Shown here: positions 1 to 10,166 of the stretch, one piece after another | Layout: every line of letters begins with the position of its first letter | Position numbering within the stretch: the stretch's first letter is position 1 | Translations under genes and position numbers: made by a program | Notes under the pieces: generated by a model | Databases searched by the model: none | Seen by the model: only the letters and a program-made list of their open reading frames with translations | Told to the model about the DNA's origin: nothing | Assembly: GCA_036874045.1 (NCBI GenBank) | Contig: CM072338.1 | Location: 14,344,501 to 14,408,500 of the forward strand | Source: Cymodocea nodosa | Taxonomy: Eukaryota; Streptophyta; Magnoliopsida; Alismatales; Cymodoceaceae | Direction of reading: 5' to 3' | Length of the DNA stretch: 64,000 nt

Positions 1-1340
1 GGTTCAAACCTTCTAATCTTAGGGATCCAAATATATAATTAGGTATAATATTTATACCTGCACCTAGGTTTATTAAGGTTTTTTCCAAAGTTGTATTACA
101 TATTATGCATGATATAACAGAGATTCCTAGATCAAATAACTTTTTAGGAATTTGTGGTAAAAATAGAGAACTGCTTTGTTATGCTAAATAAACTTTCTTA
201 ACATTTTTTGTTCTCTTTTCTTAGTACATCAATCTTTAAGAAATTTAATACAACATGACATTTTCTGTAATAAATCTAATAAAAGAATGTTAACTTGTAC
301 TTTTTCAAAAATTTCTCAATTTTTTTCTTATTTTTAAGGAAATATTTATTTTAATCTTTCAGGATAGGACACTAATGATTATGATTTAAAAGATTCTTTT
401 CCTTATCCATGATTAACTTCAGATTCTTTTTTATCTATTTCTTTCTTTTGGTCATTTATAGTTACATTTTCAGATTCAAATTTTTCTTCATTGATTTCTA
501 TGTTTTCAAGTATTATTGTTCATTTCCATTTTGAAGATTATTCTTACTTAACTTTACATTGTTTTCTTTTTGAATTCTTGGTGACACATAAGTTTCAGAT
601 CTTAATGTTACATAAACATCTTCCATATTTTCAGCAATTTCATGATGTTCTTGTATTATTGTTTTTTTCTTATGATTTTGATCTTTGATTGTTTCCATAT
701 ATTCTTTAGTTGAATTGCATTTCTCAATTCTAATTTCATTGGTAATTTCGTTTATCTTTATGTTTTGTAAATTATGCATACTTTTGACATTTGAATTATC
801 ATTTATGTTCTCATTTTTATCTTGTATGACTTGTAATTTCATTGTAAATTTATCTAGTGCATTTATCTTTCTTTTTAAATCATCTAATCTTATTGTATTC
901 AGTTTTTGATCTATTTTCATTATGATTTTTTTAGTTTCATAGATGATATTGATTTTAGGTTTTGAGTAATTTTCTTTATAGTTTATTTGGTTGACTTCTT
1001 ACTGATAATACATGTATTCTTCTAGTTTGTCTAGGTTTTGTTATAAATTTCATTCAAGTCTGTCATACTTATCCCAAACTTCTTTGTCTCTTAACACATT
1101 ATTTGTCCTAAATTGACTATTAATTGGGTAAACTATAGAATTTTCATACTCAATTCTATTGTATTGGATATAATTCATTTGTTGCCCATTTGATCTAACC
1201 ATCTGTAATCGTCTCAATTTTAAACAATTAGCAATGTCATGCCCTTTCAAATTACAAAATTCACATATGATAACTACAAGTTTCAGAAATATTTGAACAT
1301 AAGTATACGCTATATTCTCAATAATAAAAACACACAACAT
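1..1340 (-). pseudogene. Gag-protease remnant of element A
   Basis: Broken gag-pol frame of an Athila-like retroelement. A CCHC zinc knuckle (C-x2-C-x4-H-x4-C) is intact at 1265-1224. It is followed by the Gag tail, which includes a 'YVTLRSET'-like stretch corresponding to the VTLRSG motif of Athila Gag (frame 920-513), and by the protease start near position 80-1, which aligns with 7205-7300 of element B. Stops and frameshifts separate the pieces. The N-terminal Gag core domain normally preceding the knuckle is missing: only about 100 bases separate PBS and knuckle. The same lack in element B suggests both derive from a non-autonomous source. Confidence 0.75.
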
Positions 1341-1389
1341 TTCTTATGCTATAAAAACAAAATAGTGCTACGATTTTTAACTTTTCATT

Positions 1390-1406
1390 CTCCAACAACG
1401 GTGTTA
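1390..1406 (-). promoter_or_regulatory. Degenerate primer-binding site (tRNA-Asp type) of element A
   Basis: On the minus strand the 17 bases match TGGCGCCGTTGCCGGGG, the complement of the plant tRNA-Asp 3' end used by Athila-like elements, at 11 of 17 positions. All six mismatches are G-to-A or C-to-T transitions. Confidence 0.6.
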
Positions 1407-1414
1407 GAAAACTT

Positions 1415-3649
1415 TGGTTGTTCTTATTTACTTAAATATATATATTTTCTTTTATAAGTAAACAAATAATTTTCACGAATAAGATATTAAATCCAATTCG
1501 TAATTAACTGCAAGTGTACAGTGTCTATTGCATAAGTGTGTAATTATAGGTTAATGTTACAAAGAATGAGTAAAAATTTTAGACTATTTAAATTTTTATA
1601 GTTAAAGGTTTGTGTGTTTTGAATTACTCACTCCATTAAATTACAATTATTTCAATGAACTATCCTTGTGTAGTTAAGTTAACTCAACGAGACTCACTAA
1701 TAATTTCAAATTAAAATTACTATCTATAAAGGAATACAACTGTTAGGTGGTTCCATAGAATGTAAACAACATCAATTAAGCTTCTAATGTTAGTTTATAC
1801 TATATTTATCATTAATCAATATTAACATTCAAATATTTCAAATAGTAAACATATCAATCAAGATTTCAGAATTAAATACGAACTGGTTTCAGTAATTAGT
1901 AATACGATTTCCTATTTTCTAGAATGAAATAAACATAAAACATTCAACAATACTAACAATACTAACATTACTGATAATAATGACAATACAAAACAAATGA
2001 TACAACACAGATTTGATAAGCATAAAAATAGATAATGAGTTTTTGTTTTGTTTTTATTGTGATATGTTCCTGAAGATGAATGAAAAGTGAAAGGCAAATT
2101 TCTCTATTGACAATAAGAACTCCTATCACTACATGCGACATGGTTACATCATTGAAAACTTAATCACTTAGTGTCACACACTCCTCTCCCTATATAATTG
2201 TGAACTGAGACTTTTGTAAATTGATCTCCTCTTCAGTATAGTAGCATCAATCTGAAACCAAGGCTAGAAGTTTTATTATCTCCTGAGAGATAATTTAGTG
2301 TTTAGTGAAAATGGTTTTCTTTCTTGTGATGCAATCACTCCTCATAGTAGTTGTCAGTCACAGTGTTTGGCTTGGAATCGACTCGACATCCAAAAAGTAT
2401 CATCACATACCTCTAATTGATGGTGGATGGTGGTGTTAGTGGAAGCTAAGGAACAATCAATGCTTTCTATAGTTAGCATAGTTCTCCTCCCATACTTTTC
2501 TTCGTTCTTTCTCTTTTCCTTTTATACTTCTTTCAATAATAACTACTTCCGCTTAAATGATTGGTTAGATCTCCTTTTTTCATATTAACGGTAGTGATTA
2601 CTTCTTTTGTCCACGATTTAGATTATGACATAGTTTGTGCGACGTGGTTTCCTTCAAATTTCCTATTCCTACAACTGCTCATAATTGAATATTAGAAAAT
2701 TACTAGTCCATAGAGTTAGTGTAACTCAACGGACTTACTATGTTTACTTAACTATAACTCAATGGATCAACCTCATTGAATTAAACTTAACTTACCAGAC
2801 TTGCTTCTATAAATAATAATATATGTATTATATGTAATAAAGAAATAACTTATAATTTTAAAACAACTTTTCGATAGTAAATGGGTGTTTCGGATACTTG
2901 CAAAATGTAACTCTCTGATACTTAGATGTATTTAGGATAGTTTTCATCAAAACCTTCCGAAGGACAACTTAAGTCATGTATTAAGGTAACAGCACGTGTC
3001 CTTTTAGAAATAATGTACATAAAATGAAACCTACCAAAACAAAAGATGTTTTAGATACTTTCAAAAATCAAAAAGTCTAAAACTCACTAATAGTTAAAAA
3101 AATGCTAACACAACGCGTTACCTTAGTCTTTAATTAAGCAACTTAACGTGTATAGTTATATTAACTTAATAAGTTAAACATATGCAATTCACATGATATA
3201 ATATAACATTAGTAAACTTTAAATTCAACACATGCATAATACTAACTTAATAAGTTCAGATATACAACTTACAATTTTGCTTGCTAATTTTACGAGTTCT
3301 CACGTGATATTTTTATCCTTTAAACTTGTAATTCAACGAGTTGTCACATGATCTTTTTACGAAAAGAACATTAACTTAATGAGTTGTTATCATGCAATGT
3401 ACATGATACAAATATGTAAAAATAAAAATACCATGTTTAATATTATAGAACCACATGTAAACTAGGTTTTCAATCTTTCAGAAATGATATTTAATTAATG
3501 CTAATTCCTTGAAATTATACATATTCTGTAATTAAGGCATGTAATTGTATAATTAAGATATAATGACTTAATTCTTATATGATAAACTATATACCATGCA
3601 ATTAACCATTCATTAACCACTAATATTATACACTTTTTTATTCTAAATA
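1415..3649 (-). repeat. 5' LTR of element A
   Basis: About 2235 bp, read on the minus strand. Its first 150 bases and the block at 2280-2460 align with 4050-4200 and 4840-5100 of element B by eye at roughly 70% identity. It contains a diverged copy of the hairpin motif seen in element B's LTR (arms at 2707-2718 and 2722-2733). The 3' end is placed where element B's LTR ends before the PBS. No protein is encoded; small open frames inside are incidental. Confidence 0.7.
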
Positions 3650-4048
3650 ATCATCCTTCCACACATCTTCTCCTAAAATATTCGCAAGGCTTACTTCAAA
3701 TTCATCCTTGACTTTTCCAACACTCTCATGATTAGGTTTAAAAATGCACAAGTCTATCTTTGAATTACCATAAGTAATTTGCATAGTTCCATTTATACAT
3801 CCTATATACACATTAGAAGTAGCAAGAGATGATCTTCCCAACATCAATGGAACTTGCTTCTTTAGTATTGTCAAGGGTTGATTCTCAACTATGACAAAGT
3901 CTACAAGGTAGATGAAGTCTTCTATCTTAATCAAGATATCCTTAACTATGCCTAAGAGAGTTCTAATGGAATAGTCTACTAATTGAATCAAGATTTGGGT
4001 GGTTTGCAAACCATTCAAATCTAAATATACATAAACACTATAATGCAT
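3638..4048 (-). pseudogene. Distal protease fragment of older Athila-like element C
   Basis: The minus-strand frame encodes the second half of an Athila-type aspartic protease, recognisable by QLVDYSIR, IVKDILIKIEDFIY, VDFVIVE and LMLGRSSLAT, the counterparts of QLADRSIKYP, VEDVLVKVDKFIFP and LGRPFLAT. The first half of the same protease lies at 7689-7730, on the other side of element B, so B (4050-7683) split this gene. The 3' end is cut by element A at 3649/3650, and the last three codons before the stop already belong to A's LTR. Only 395 bases of element C remain between the two insertions. Confidence 0.85.
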
Positions 4049-4049
4049 A
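4045..4049. repeat. Left target-site duplication of element B (GCATA)
   Basis: GCATA immediately precedes the TGTTTAGAAT start of element B and recurs at 7684-7688 right after its CA end. Removing one copy plus the element restores continuity of element C's protease. Confidence 0.9.
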
Positions 4050-5900
4050 TGTTTAGAATGAAAAAGTGCATATTATTAACAGTTAAATGATAGTTAATTG
4101 CATAATATTTAGCTTATCATATGAGAATTAAGCTATTATGTTATAATTGCACTGTTATATGCTTTAATTGAAGAATCTGCTTAATTTTGGGGAATTAATG
4201 TTAATTTAGTACATTTATGAACTATTGGTAAATTACAGGCTGTGAAATTCTTAAGTATCCGAAAATGCATCTGAGCATCGAATAGTTATACCTGTAACTC
4301 TCCGGAATGTTATTTTATGTTTAAACTGCTGCTGACACGTGTTGAGAGCTGGTAGATTTACTTACGTTATAACTCGTTAAGTTAGTATAACTGCACGCGT
4401 TGAGTTACATGAAAATACACTAAGGCAATGCGTTAGGTTAGCGTTATAAACTTAAGTTGTTATTTTTGCACGTGTTTTATAGTTAAATCAACGAAGGAAG
4501 TCCGTTGAGTTATCTGTAACTCCACGGACTATATATTTTCTAATATGCCACTATAGCGATTGCAGGAACAGACAGTTGGAAGGAAAAACCACGTTTGCAC
4601 GTATCACGTAGGAATTCAATCGCGTAGGGAGAAAGAAATCATCGCCGTTGATCTGAAGGAAGGAAATCCAACCGACCATTCAAGCAGAAGTAGTTACCAC
4701 TGAAGAAATATAAAAGAAAAGAAGAAAAAAAAGAAAGAGTGTGATCGATGGACGGCCAGTGTATACAAAGGAGGAGCACCGAGCTTTCTGCAGACAGTAT
4801 CGGTGATTCTCCGAAGTATCACACCAACCATCGTATCACCACTATAATCACCAATCATCGGAGGTCTGTGAGGATACTTGCCTGATGTCGGGTCGATTCC
4901 GAGCCAAACACAGTGTCTGACAACCACTGTGAGGAGTGATCGCGTCGCGGGAAGGGAAGACATTTTCACCAAGCGCCGACTCATATTTTAGGAGATCGTA
5001 AAGCTTTTAGCCTTGGCTTCGGGTTGATGCCTGTATGCTGAAGAGGAGATCATCTTGTAATTTTAGACTCGCGATTCTATAGGGAGAGGAGACAGAATTG
5101 TAAGTGGTTCAATTTTCAGTGGTGTAATCGTGTTGCAAGTAGTGTCGGAAGTATTTACTGTCAAGTGAAATTACTTTACATTTCACCTTTCGCCTATCAC
5201 ATCAAAACAAAAATACCAAAAACAATTTATCTTTATTTGTATGTTGTATTTGAGTGTTGTATTGTTGGTGTTGTATCGTGATTAATGTTATCTGTATCAA
5301 TTTTATGATTGTTTTATGTTAGTTTTAATTTTACAGTTTACTGAAATTGGTTCGTACAAAACAACTTAAAGATTTTAATGGTTACTGTTTGAATCACCTA
5401 AATGTTAGTATTACATAATGATAAATCCAATATTAACTAGCATTAAAAAGCTTAATTAATGTTATTTACAATCTGTGGAATCGCCCAATGGTTGGCCGAA
5501 TTCCTCTGTAATTAGCAGTATTATAAAGAAGAGAGGCTCGTGGAGTTAACTTAAGTCCACGAGGATAGTCCGTTGAATTATCCATAACTCAACGAACTTA
5601 GTCCGTTGAGTTAACTGTAACTCAACGGAGTGCTTATTGAATATATATTTGAATTGTTCACAATCAAACATTTCTTAAATTCGTCATCAATTCCTTGTGG
5701 GATCGACCTGTACTTGCACACTGATACAATAGACATTGTGCACTTGTAGTTAAAGTACAAATTGGAATTAATATCTAAATTGTATTAAAGGTTGTTTGTT
5801 TACTTCTAAAAGAAAGAATAGGCATAAAGATAAATTAACTAAGTAAAAATAGAAGAAACAAATCCAGTTTTTCTAGTGTAGTGCTGGGAAAACACGAACA
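4050..5900 (+). repeat. 5' LTR of element B
   Basis: 1851 bp, starting TGTTTAGAAT and ending CACGAACA. The end is fixed by the 28-base copy that sits against the right target duplication. It contains repeated palindromic units built on TCCGTTGAGTTA / TAACTCAACGGA (4501-4528 and 5602-5629) and a more GC-rich block at 4780-5000. The stretch between 5720 and 5900 aligns with 1415-1560 of element A on the opposite strand. No gene is supported inside it. Confidence 0.85.
5602..5629. repeat. Perfect 12-bp inverted repeat in element B LTR
   Basis: Arms TCCGTTGAGTTA (5602-5613) and TAACTCAACGGA (5618-5629) flank a 4-base loop. A second copy with one arm mismatch is at 4501-4528, and a diverged copy is in element A at 2707-2733. 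Single arms also occur nearby (for example 5568-5594). Confidence 0.85.
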
Positions 5901-5907
5901 AGTTTTA

Positions 5908-5924
5908 TGGCACCGTTTCCAGGG
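5908..5924 (+). promoter_or_regulatory. Primer-binding site (tRNA-Asp type) of element B
   Basis: TGGCACCGTTTCCAGGG matches the tRNA-Asp-complementary TGGCGCCGTTGCCGGGG at 14 of 17 positions and lies 7 bases after the LTR end, as expected for an Athila-type element. Confidence 0.75.
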
Positions 5925-5946
5925 AATTGAATTGAATTGAACTGAA

Positions 5947-7659
5947 TTGAATAGATATAAGCAACTGTTAGAGCTATTTCATTTTAATAGTCAGAGTTGT
6001 GTGTTTTCTTCTGTAATTGAGAATATGGCATATGCTTATGCTCAAAGATTTCTGAAACCTTTAATTAGCATATGTGAATTCTACAATTCTGAAGGACACG
6101 ACATTTATGATTGTTTAAAATTGAGACATTTACAGATTGATAGATTCCATGAACAACAAATGAATTATCCTCAATATAATAGAGCCGAGTATGAGAATCC
6201 TATAGTTTACCCAACTAATGGTCAGTATAGAATGTGTAATATGATGAGAGACACTGAAGTTTGGGATAGCTATGATAGACTGGAGCATAGTATAGAGTAA
6301 AATCTGGACAAATTGGAATACTTTGTGTGTCAACAACAAGAAGTCAACCAATTAAACAATAAGGAGGCATATTCAGAACCTAAATAAGATATAATTTACG
6401 AAACTGAAAAAGCCATAAAGAAAATTGATCAAAAATTGAATGCAATGAAATTAGATGATCTGGAAACAAAATTAAAAGCATTAGACAAAAATGCAATGAA
6501 AATACAAGTTTTACAACAAGACAATGAAAATTATAATGTTATAAACCTTCACAACTTGCAAAATATACAACAAATAGAAAACACAAATGTAAGAGAATTT
6601 AAAGAATGCACTTTAAAACTAAAAACAATTGAAGATCATAATCACGAAAATGATATACAAAAACATCTTGAAAGTAACGAAAATCTGGAAGATGTATGTG
6701 TAACATTAAGATCTGGAACTAATATACCACCAAGAACTCAAAATGAAAATGATATGAAGGTGGACAAGAGTAAAAATCAAAATGATAATGAAAATGTAAT
6801 AGCTGAAAATCTAGAAATCACTGAAGAACAATCTGAATCTGCAATTGAAGCTAAAAATGATCAAACAAAGCAACTAAAAGAAAAAGAGTATTTGAAATCA
6901 AAATCTTTAGTACCCTATCCTGAAAGATTACAACAAACAATTCCTAAAAAACAAGAAAAAATAAGATAAATTTTTGAAAAAGTACAAGTTAACATTCTTT
7001 TGTTAGATCTATTGCAGAATATGCCACCTTGTGCTAAATTTCTGAAGGATTGGTGTACTAAGAAAAGAGAGCGAAAAGTTCTTAGAAAGGTCTTTTTAGC
7101 TGAGCAAAGTAGTTACCTATTTCTACCACAAATTCCTAAAAAATTATCTGATCTTGGAATCCCTGTTATATCATGCACCATAGGAAATACCATTCTAGAA
7201 AGAACCTTAATAGACTTAAGTGCAGGTATAAATGTTATGCCAAGTGATATATTTGCATTCTTAGGATTAGAAGGCTTAACTCCTACTAGTACGGTTATTC
7301 AATTGACTGATAGAAGTATAAGATACCCTAGAGAAAAAATAGAGGATGTCTTAATTAAAATCAAGAATTTTATATATCCTATTGATATTGTAATTTTGGA
7401 TTCCCAACAAATTAAGCATAACAATAGTGATACATCTTTAATTTTGGGAAGGCCATTTTTAGCAACATTAGGGGCTGTTATAAATTGTAAAATTGGAGTA
7501 ATGAATTTAGCATATGGTAATGAGGATACTCAATTAAATATTTTTAAACCAGAAATATTTGAGGAGTTAGAAATGTCCTTACACACCATAGACTTTTTAG
7601 AGGATGAAGGAGATATGTTAGATGATGTGATTCAAGAAGAATTAAATAGGCAAATCTAG
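5947..7659 (+). pseudogene. Gag-protease remnant of element B
   Basis: Three adjoining frames (5947-6300, 6436-6969, 7000-7659) make up the end of Gag and an aspartic protease. The zinc knuckle at 6073-6114 reads C-x2-Y-x4-H-x4-C, the second cysteine being lost to tyrosine. The Gag tail holds VTLRSGT, typical of Athila Gag. The protease has LIDLSAGINVMPS (family norm LIDLGASINVMP, so the active-site region is altered), QLTDRSIRYPREKIEDVLIKI and ILGRPFLAT. Stops lie between the frames (for example TAG-TGA-type breaks near 6299 and 6967). The main Gag core is absent and pol ends after the protease, so the element cannot act alone. Confidence 0.85.
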
Positions 7660-7683
7660 TATAGTGCTGAGAAAACACGAACA
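7656..7683 (+). repeat. 28-bp residual 3' LTR of element B
   Basis: The only remaining piece of the 3' LTR, differing from 5873-5900 at two positions and abutting the GCATA duplication at 7684-7688. Confidence 0.85.
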
Positions 7684-7688
7684 GCATA
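7684..7688. repeat. Right target-site duplication of element B (GCATA)
   Basis: Matches 4045-4049 exactly. Confidence 0.9.
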
Positions 7689-8572
7689 ACACTTACACTA
7701 GCTCCTAAATCAATTAAAGCATTCTCAAATAATGTGTTACCTATGATGCAAGAAAGTGTAAGAGTACTGATGTCACCATACTTTTTAGGTACAAGGTCAG
7801 AAAATTAGGAACTCCTAGTTTCAACCAAGAAAACTTTCTTAGGTATTTTACTATTTCTCTTCTTAGTGCAAGCAAAGGTCTTTAAAGAATTTGTCATAAG
7901 AAGTGATTTGTTGAATTATATTTAAAAGAGAAATGTTCACTTTCACTTGTTCAAAAATTTCCCTAAATTTCTCTAAAGAAAGGTCATCTTTCTTAGCTTT
8001 AAATCTATACAAAAAGGGTGCACAAGCGCTCTCTAATGATTTAGGAGACTCAACCACTATATCCTTACCCTTTTTATCATCCTTAAATTGCTTAAGAGTA
8101 GGTTCTAAACTATCACTAGGATCAAGATTAGGTGGCAAAATAGTCTTCTAAAGATATATCCAAGGAAGGTATCTAGATGGATTAGAAATAGGTCCAATGA
8201 CACTTCTTCCTGATCTTAGAGTTATGAAAGTATCTTCATTCTCCTCTAGACCAACAACTATTAAGTCATCAAGAGATAGCTTAACAAGACAACCAAGAAA
8301 AAATCTTTTTAATTCTAATTGATGAAAAGCATTTTTAACTTCTTTAATAGCCTTATTTAATTCGAAATTCAAATCATTACTTGAATAAACATCTCTAGTT
8401 CCATTAACATGCAATTTACTAGCATTACTGTTATGATATTTAGTTTGAAAAGATTCATTAGATATAACATGTTATTCATTATATGGTATAAACAAGGATG
8501 ACTCATGATTAGTTAACATGCCTACCTTAAAGTTCATCATGTGAAATAGACAATCACCTTCAACATGATCAT
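7689..8572 (-). pseudogene. Gag tail and protease start of element C
   Basis: Minus-strand remnant of the older Athila-like element. Reading from 8572 down: second half of a CCHC knuckle (H-x4-C), a Gag tail with FITLRSGRSV (8230-8200), a KFREIFEQVKVNISLL and YDKFFKDLC region (8000-7865; family pattern KFLEVFKKVHINIPLL and Y.KFLKD.C), and the protease entry SCIIGNTLFENALIDLGAS (about 7760-7690). Several stops interrupt it. The protease continues at 4044-3650 beyond element B, and the other half of the knuckle lies at 13354-13369 beyond the Harbinger transposon, so C is split at three places. Confidence 0.85.
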
Positions 8573-8575
8573 TTA
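8573..8575. repeat. Left TTA target duplication of the Harbinger element
   Basis: TTA flanks the left terminal inverted repeat and recurs at 13351-13353. Three-base TTA/TAA duplication is characteristic of PIF/Harbinger. Confidence 0.85.
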
Positions 8576-8833
8576 GGGGGGGTTTGTGCCTTATTGGAAT
8601 TCTTGGAAAGTAAAGAAAGGAAAGTGTGGAAATTTTTAGTAGGTGTTTATGTCGACTTGGAAACTTGGGAAAGTTAAAAAACTTCTCCAAGTATAAAAGA
8701 AAAAAATTTCCATGATTTCAGAATCACCCCCTTTTGAAATCTTGGAAATCCAGGACGAAGCCCTCGCCCGACATCTAGTCGAGACCACCTAAGCTCGACA
8801 TTCATCTGACATTTGCCCTCACTCGAGCTCGAC

Positions 8834-8950
8834 GAAGGGGATGACCACTTGATTGAGAAAGGAGAAGGGGATGACTGCTTGATTCACTCAACCTTGAAGA
8901 AGGGGATGGCCACTTGATTCTACGTGAAAAGAAGGGGACGACCGCTTGAT
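8834..8950 (+). repeat. Imperfect tandem repeat, about 32-bp unit, four copies
   Basis: GAAGGGGATGACCACTTGATT-like units start at 8834, 8864, 8899 and 8931 with variable 9-14 base spacers. They lie in the GC-richer 5' noncoding part of the Harbinger element. Confidence 0.85.
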
Positions 8951-8980
8951 TATGCGTGTTCCGTTGTGAAATTCTGGGTC

Positions 8981-9078
8981 GATCTGTTGCGAAGATCGAA
9001 GACCCTAAAATTTTCTTGTTGTCGAGTTGATCTATTATGAAGATCCAAGACCCTGAAGTTTTCTGGGCCAATCTACTG
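8981..9078 (+). repeat. Imperfect tandem repeat, about 45-bp unit
   Basis: GATCTGTTGCGAAGATC...GACCCTAAAATTTTCT at 8981 recurs as GATCTATTATGAAGATC...GACCCTGAAGTTTTCT at 9029, and a partial third unit starts at 9070. Confidence 0.75.
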
Positions 9079-9099
9079 TCAAGAAAGGTACACACACCT

Positions 9100-10166
9100 A
9101 CTATTGTCTAGGTCTAGAGACTTGTAAGCAAAAATCTGTGTAGAATTATCTTCCTTTTCTACATGATCGTCCCGATTTTATTTTGATGGTACTCAACTAG
9201 TGTATATGATTTTCCTAGTATTTGTTGAATTTTGGAATAATCATTGCAAACTTCTATTGGTGTCATTGTTGCTCTTTATAACTATTGGTGCTCATTGGAA
9301 CTTACTATTGGCTATTGAAAAGCTTATCAAAGTTCACTAGAAAACTTGTCGCTTGTTAGTAGCGCTAAAAGTCTAAAATCTATGCATTATGTTCCTAGAG
9401 GACTTATGACATTAATGTGTTGCTTAGCTGCTTGCATCAACCGTATGATTAAAAATTCAATTAAGCTAAAGTTTTTAAAAGGCTCTTAGAAGATAATGCA
9501 TGCTTTACAAATAAACTTTAACCTGGAAAAATGTGATGCCATCATATGATTATAATAGAAGATTCTCCATTCAGATTATTTTAAAATGAGTCCACTTTTT
9601 AAAAGAAAAGTAGTAGATACTTATAATAGAAGATTCAACTAAGAACACAAGTGACTAAAAAGGTTAGACCAAGATTTTAATCTATTATGGCTTTTGTAGA
9701 TCCTTAGTGTTTTCTTGTGTGTATTTTTGAATTTCGAATTTTATCCTACTCAAATTTATTTTGAATTTTAGACAAGGATTGATGCAAGTAAGCATTTCAT
9801 ATTGTGAGGGTTTATGGGTTGTGAAATCAAGTCCTTTCCTACCAAATATCCTAATATTGCTTGTGTAGTTGATGACATCCTGTTGTGACAGACTTCAATA
9901 ATGACTCTAAGGTTGGAATTGGGAGATTCTTGTTTTTGGCAGATTAGTTGAAGACATAAATGCTCATTTTCAATATGTGTTATGAATGAATAGTAACTTA
10001 TTTTAGTGGTTCATTCTTATCCATTTTTAATACATGTTGTCATTGAATAAATAGTAACTTATTTAAGTTATTAAATTAATGATTGATGTTGTCATTTAGT
10101 CAAAGTCTTTGTCATACTTATTACTTAAAGTATTTCTCATTTATATATATGTTTTGCAAATTAAAT
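9100..10166. other. 5' noncoding region of the Harbinger element
   Basis: AT-rich sequence without a supportable reading frame or homology, between the minisatellites and the first Harbinger gene. It probably holds that gene's promoter, but no element is recognisable with confidence. Confidence 0.5.

Larger units (their letters stand above)
1..3649 (-). mobile_element. Athila-like Ty3/gypsy element A (5' LTR plus start of internal region, truncated by window edge)
   Basis: Minus-strand LTR retrotransposon. The LTR spans 3649 down to about 1415 (roughly 2.2 kb), followed by a primer-binding site, a CCHC gag remnant and the start of an aspartic protease that runs off the left edge. Reverse-complemented, it aligns along its whole length with element B (4050-7683): LTR start, a central LTR block at 2280-2460, PBS, gag and protease start. 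It is inserted in the protease tail of older element C at 3649/3650. The expected LTR start TG reads TA here. The other end and the second copy of the target duplication (candidate ATCAT, 3650-3654) lie outside the window. Confidence 0.8.
4050..7683 (+). mobile_element. Athila-like element B, internally deleted, inserted in element C
   Basis: 3634-bp insertion bounded by GCATA duplications, with termini TGTT...AACA. Order: 5' LTR 4050-5900, PBS 5908-5924, gag-protease remnant 5947-7659, then only the last 28 bases of the LTR (7656-7683, CTAGTATAGTGCTG...CACGAACA; two mismatches to 5873-5900). Reverse transcriptase, RNase H, integrase and nearly all of the 3' LTR are gone. Since a full insertion needs two LTRs, the deletion most likely occurred after integration. 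TCTAGT is present at both deletion borders, suggesting microhomology-mediated loss. Confidence 0.9.

Noticed and set aside
4694..4984. Minus-strand 96-codon open frame in element B's LTR
   Set aside because: It lies wholly within the LTR, has no domain, and the homologous stretch in element A is not open.
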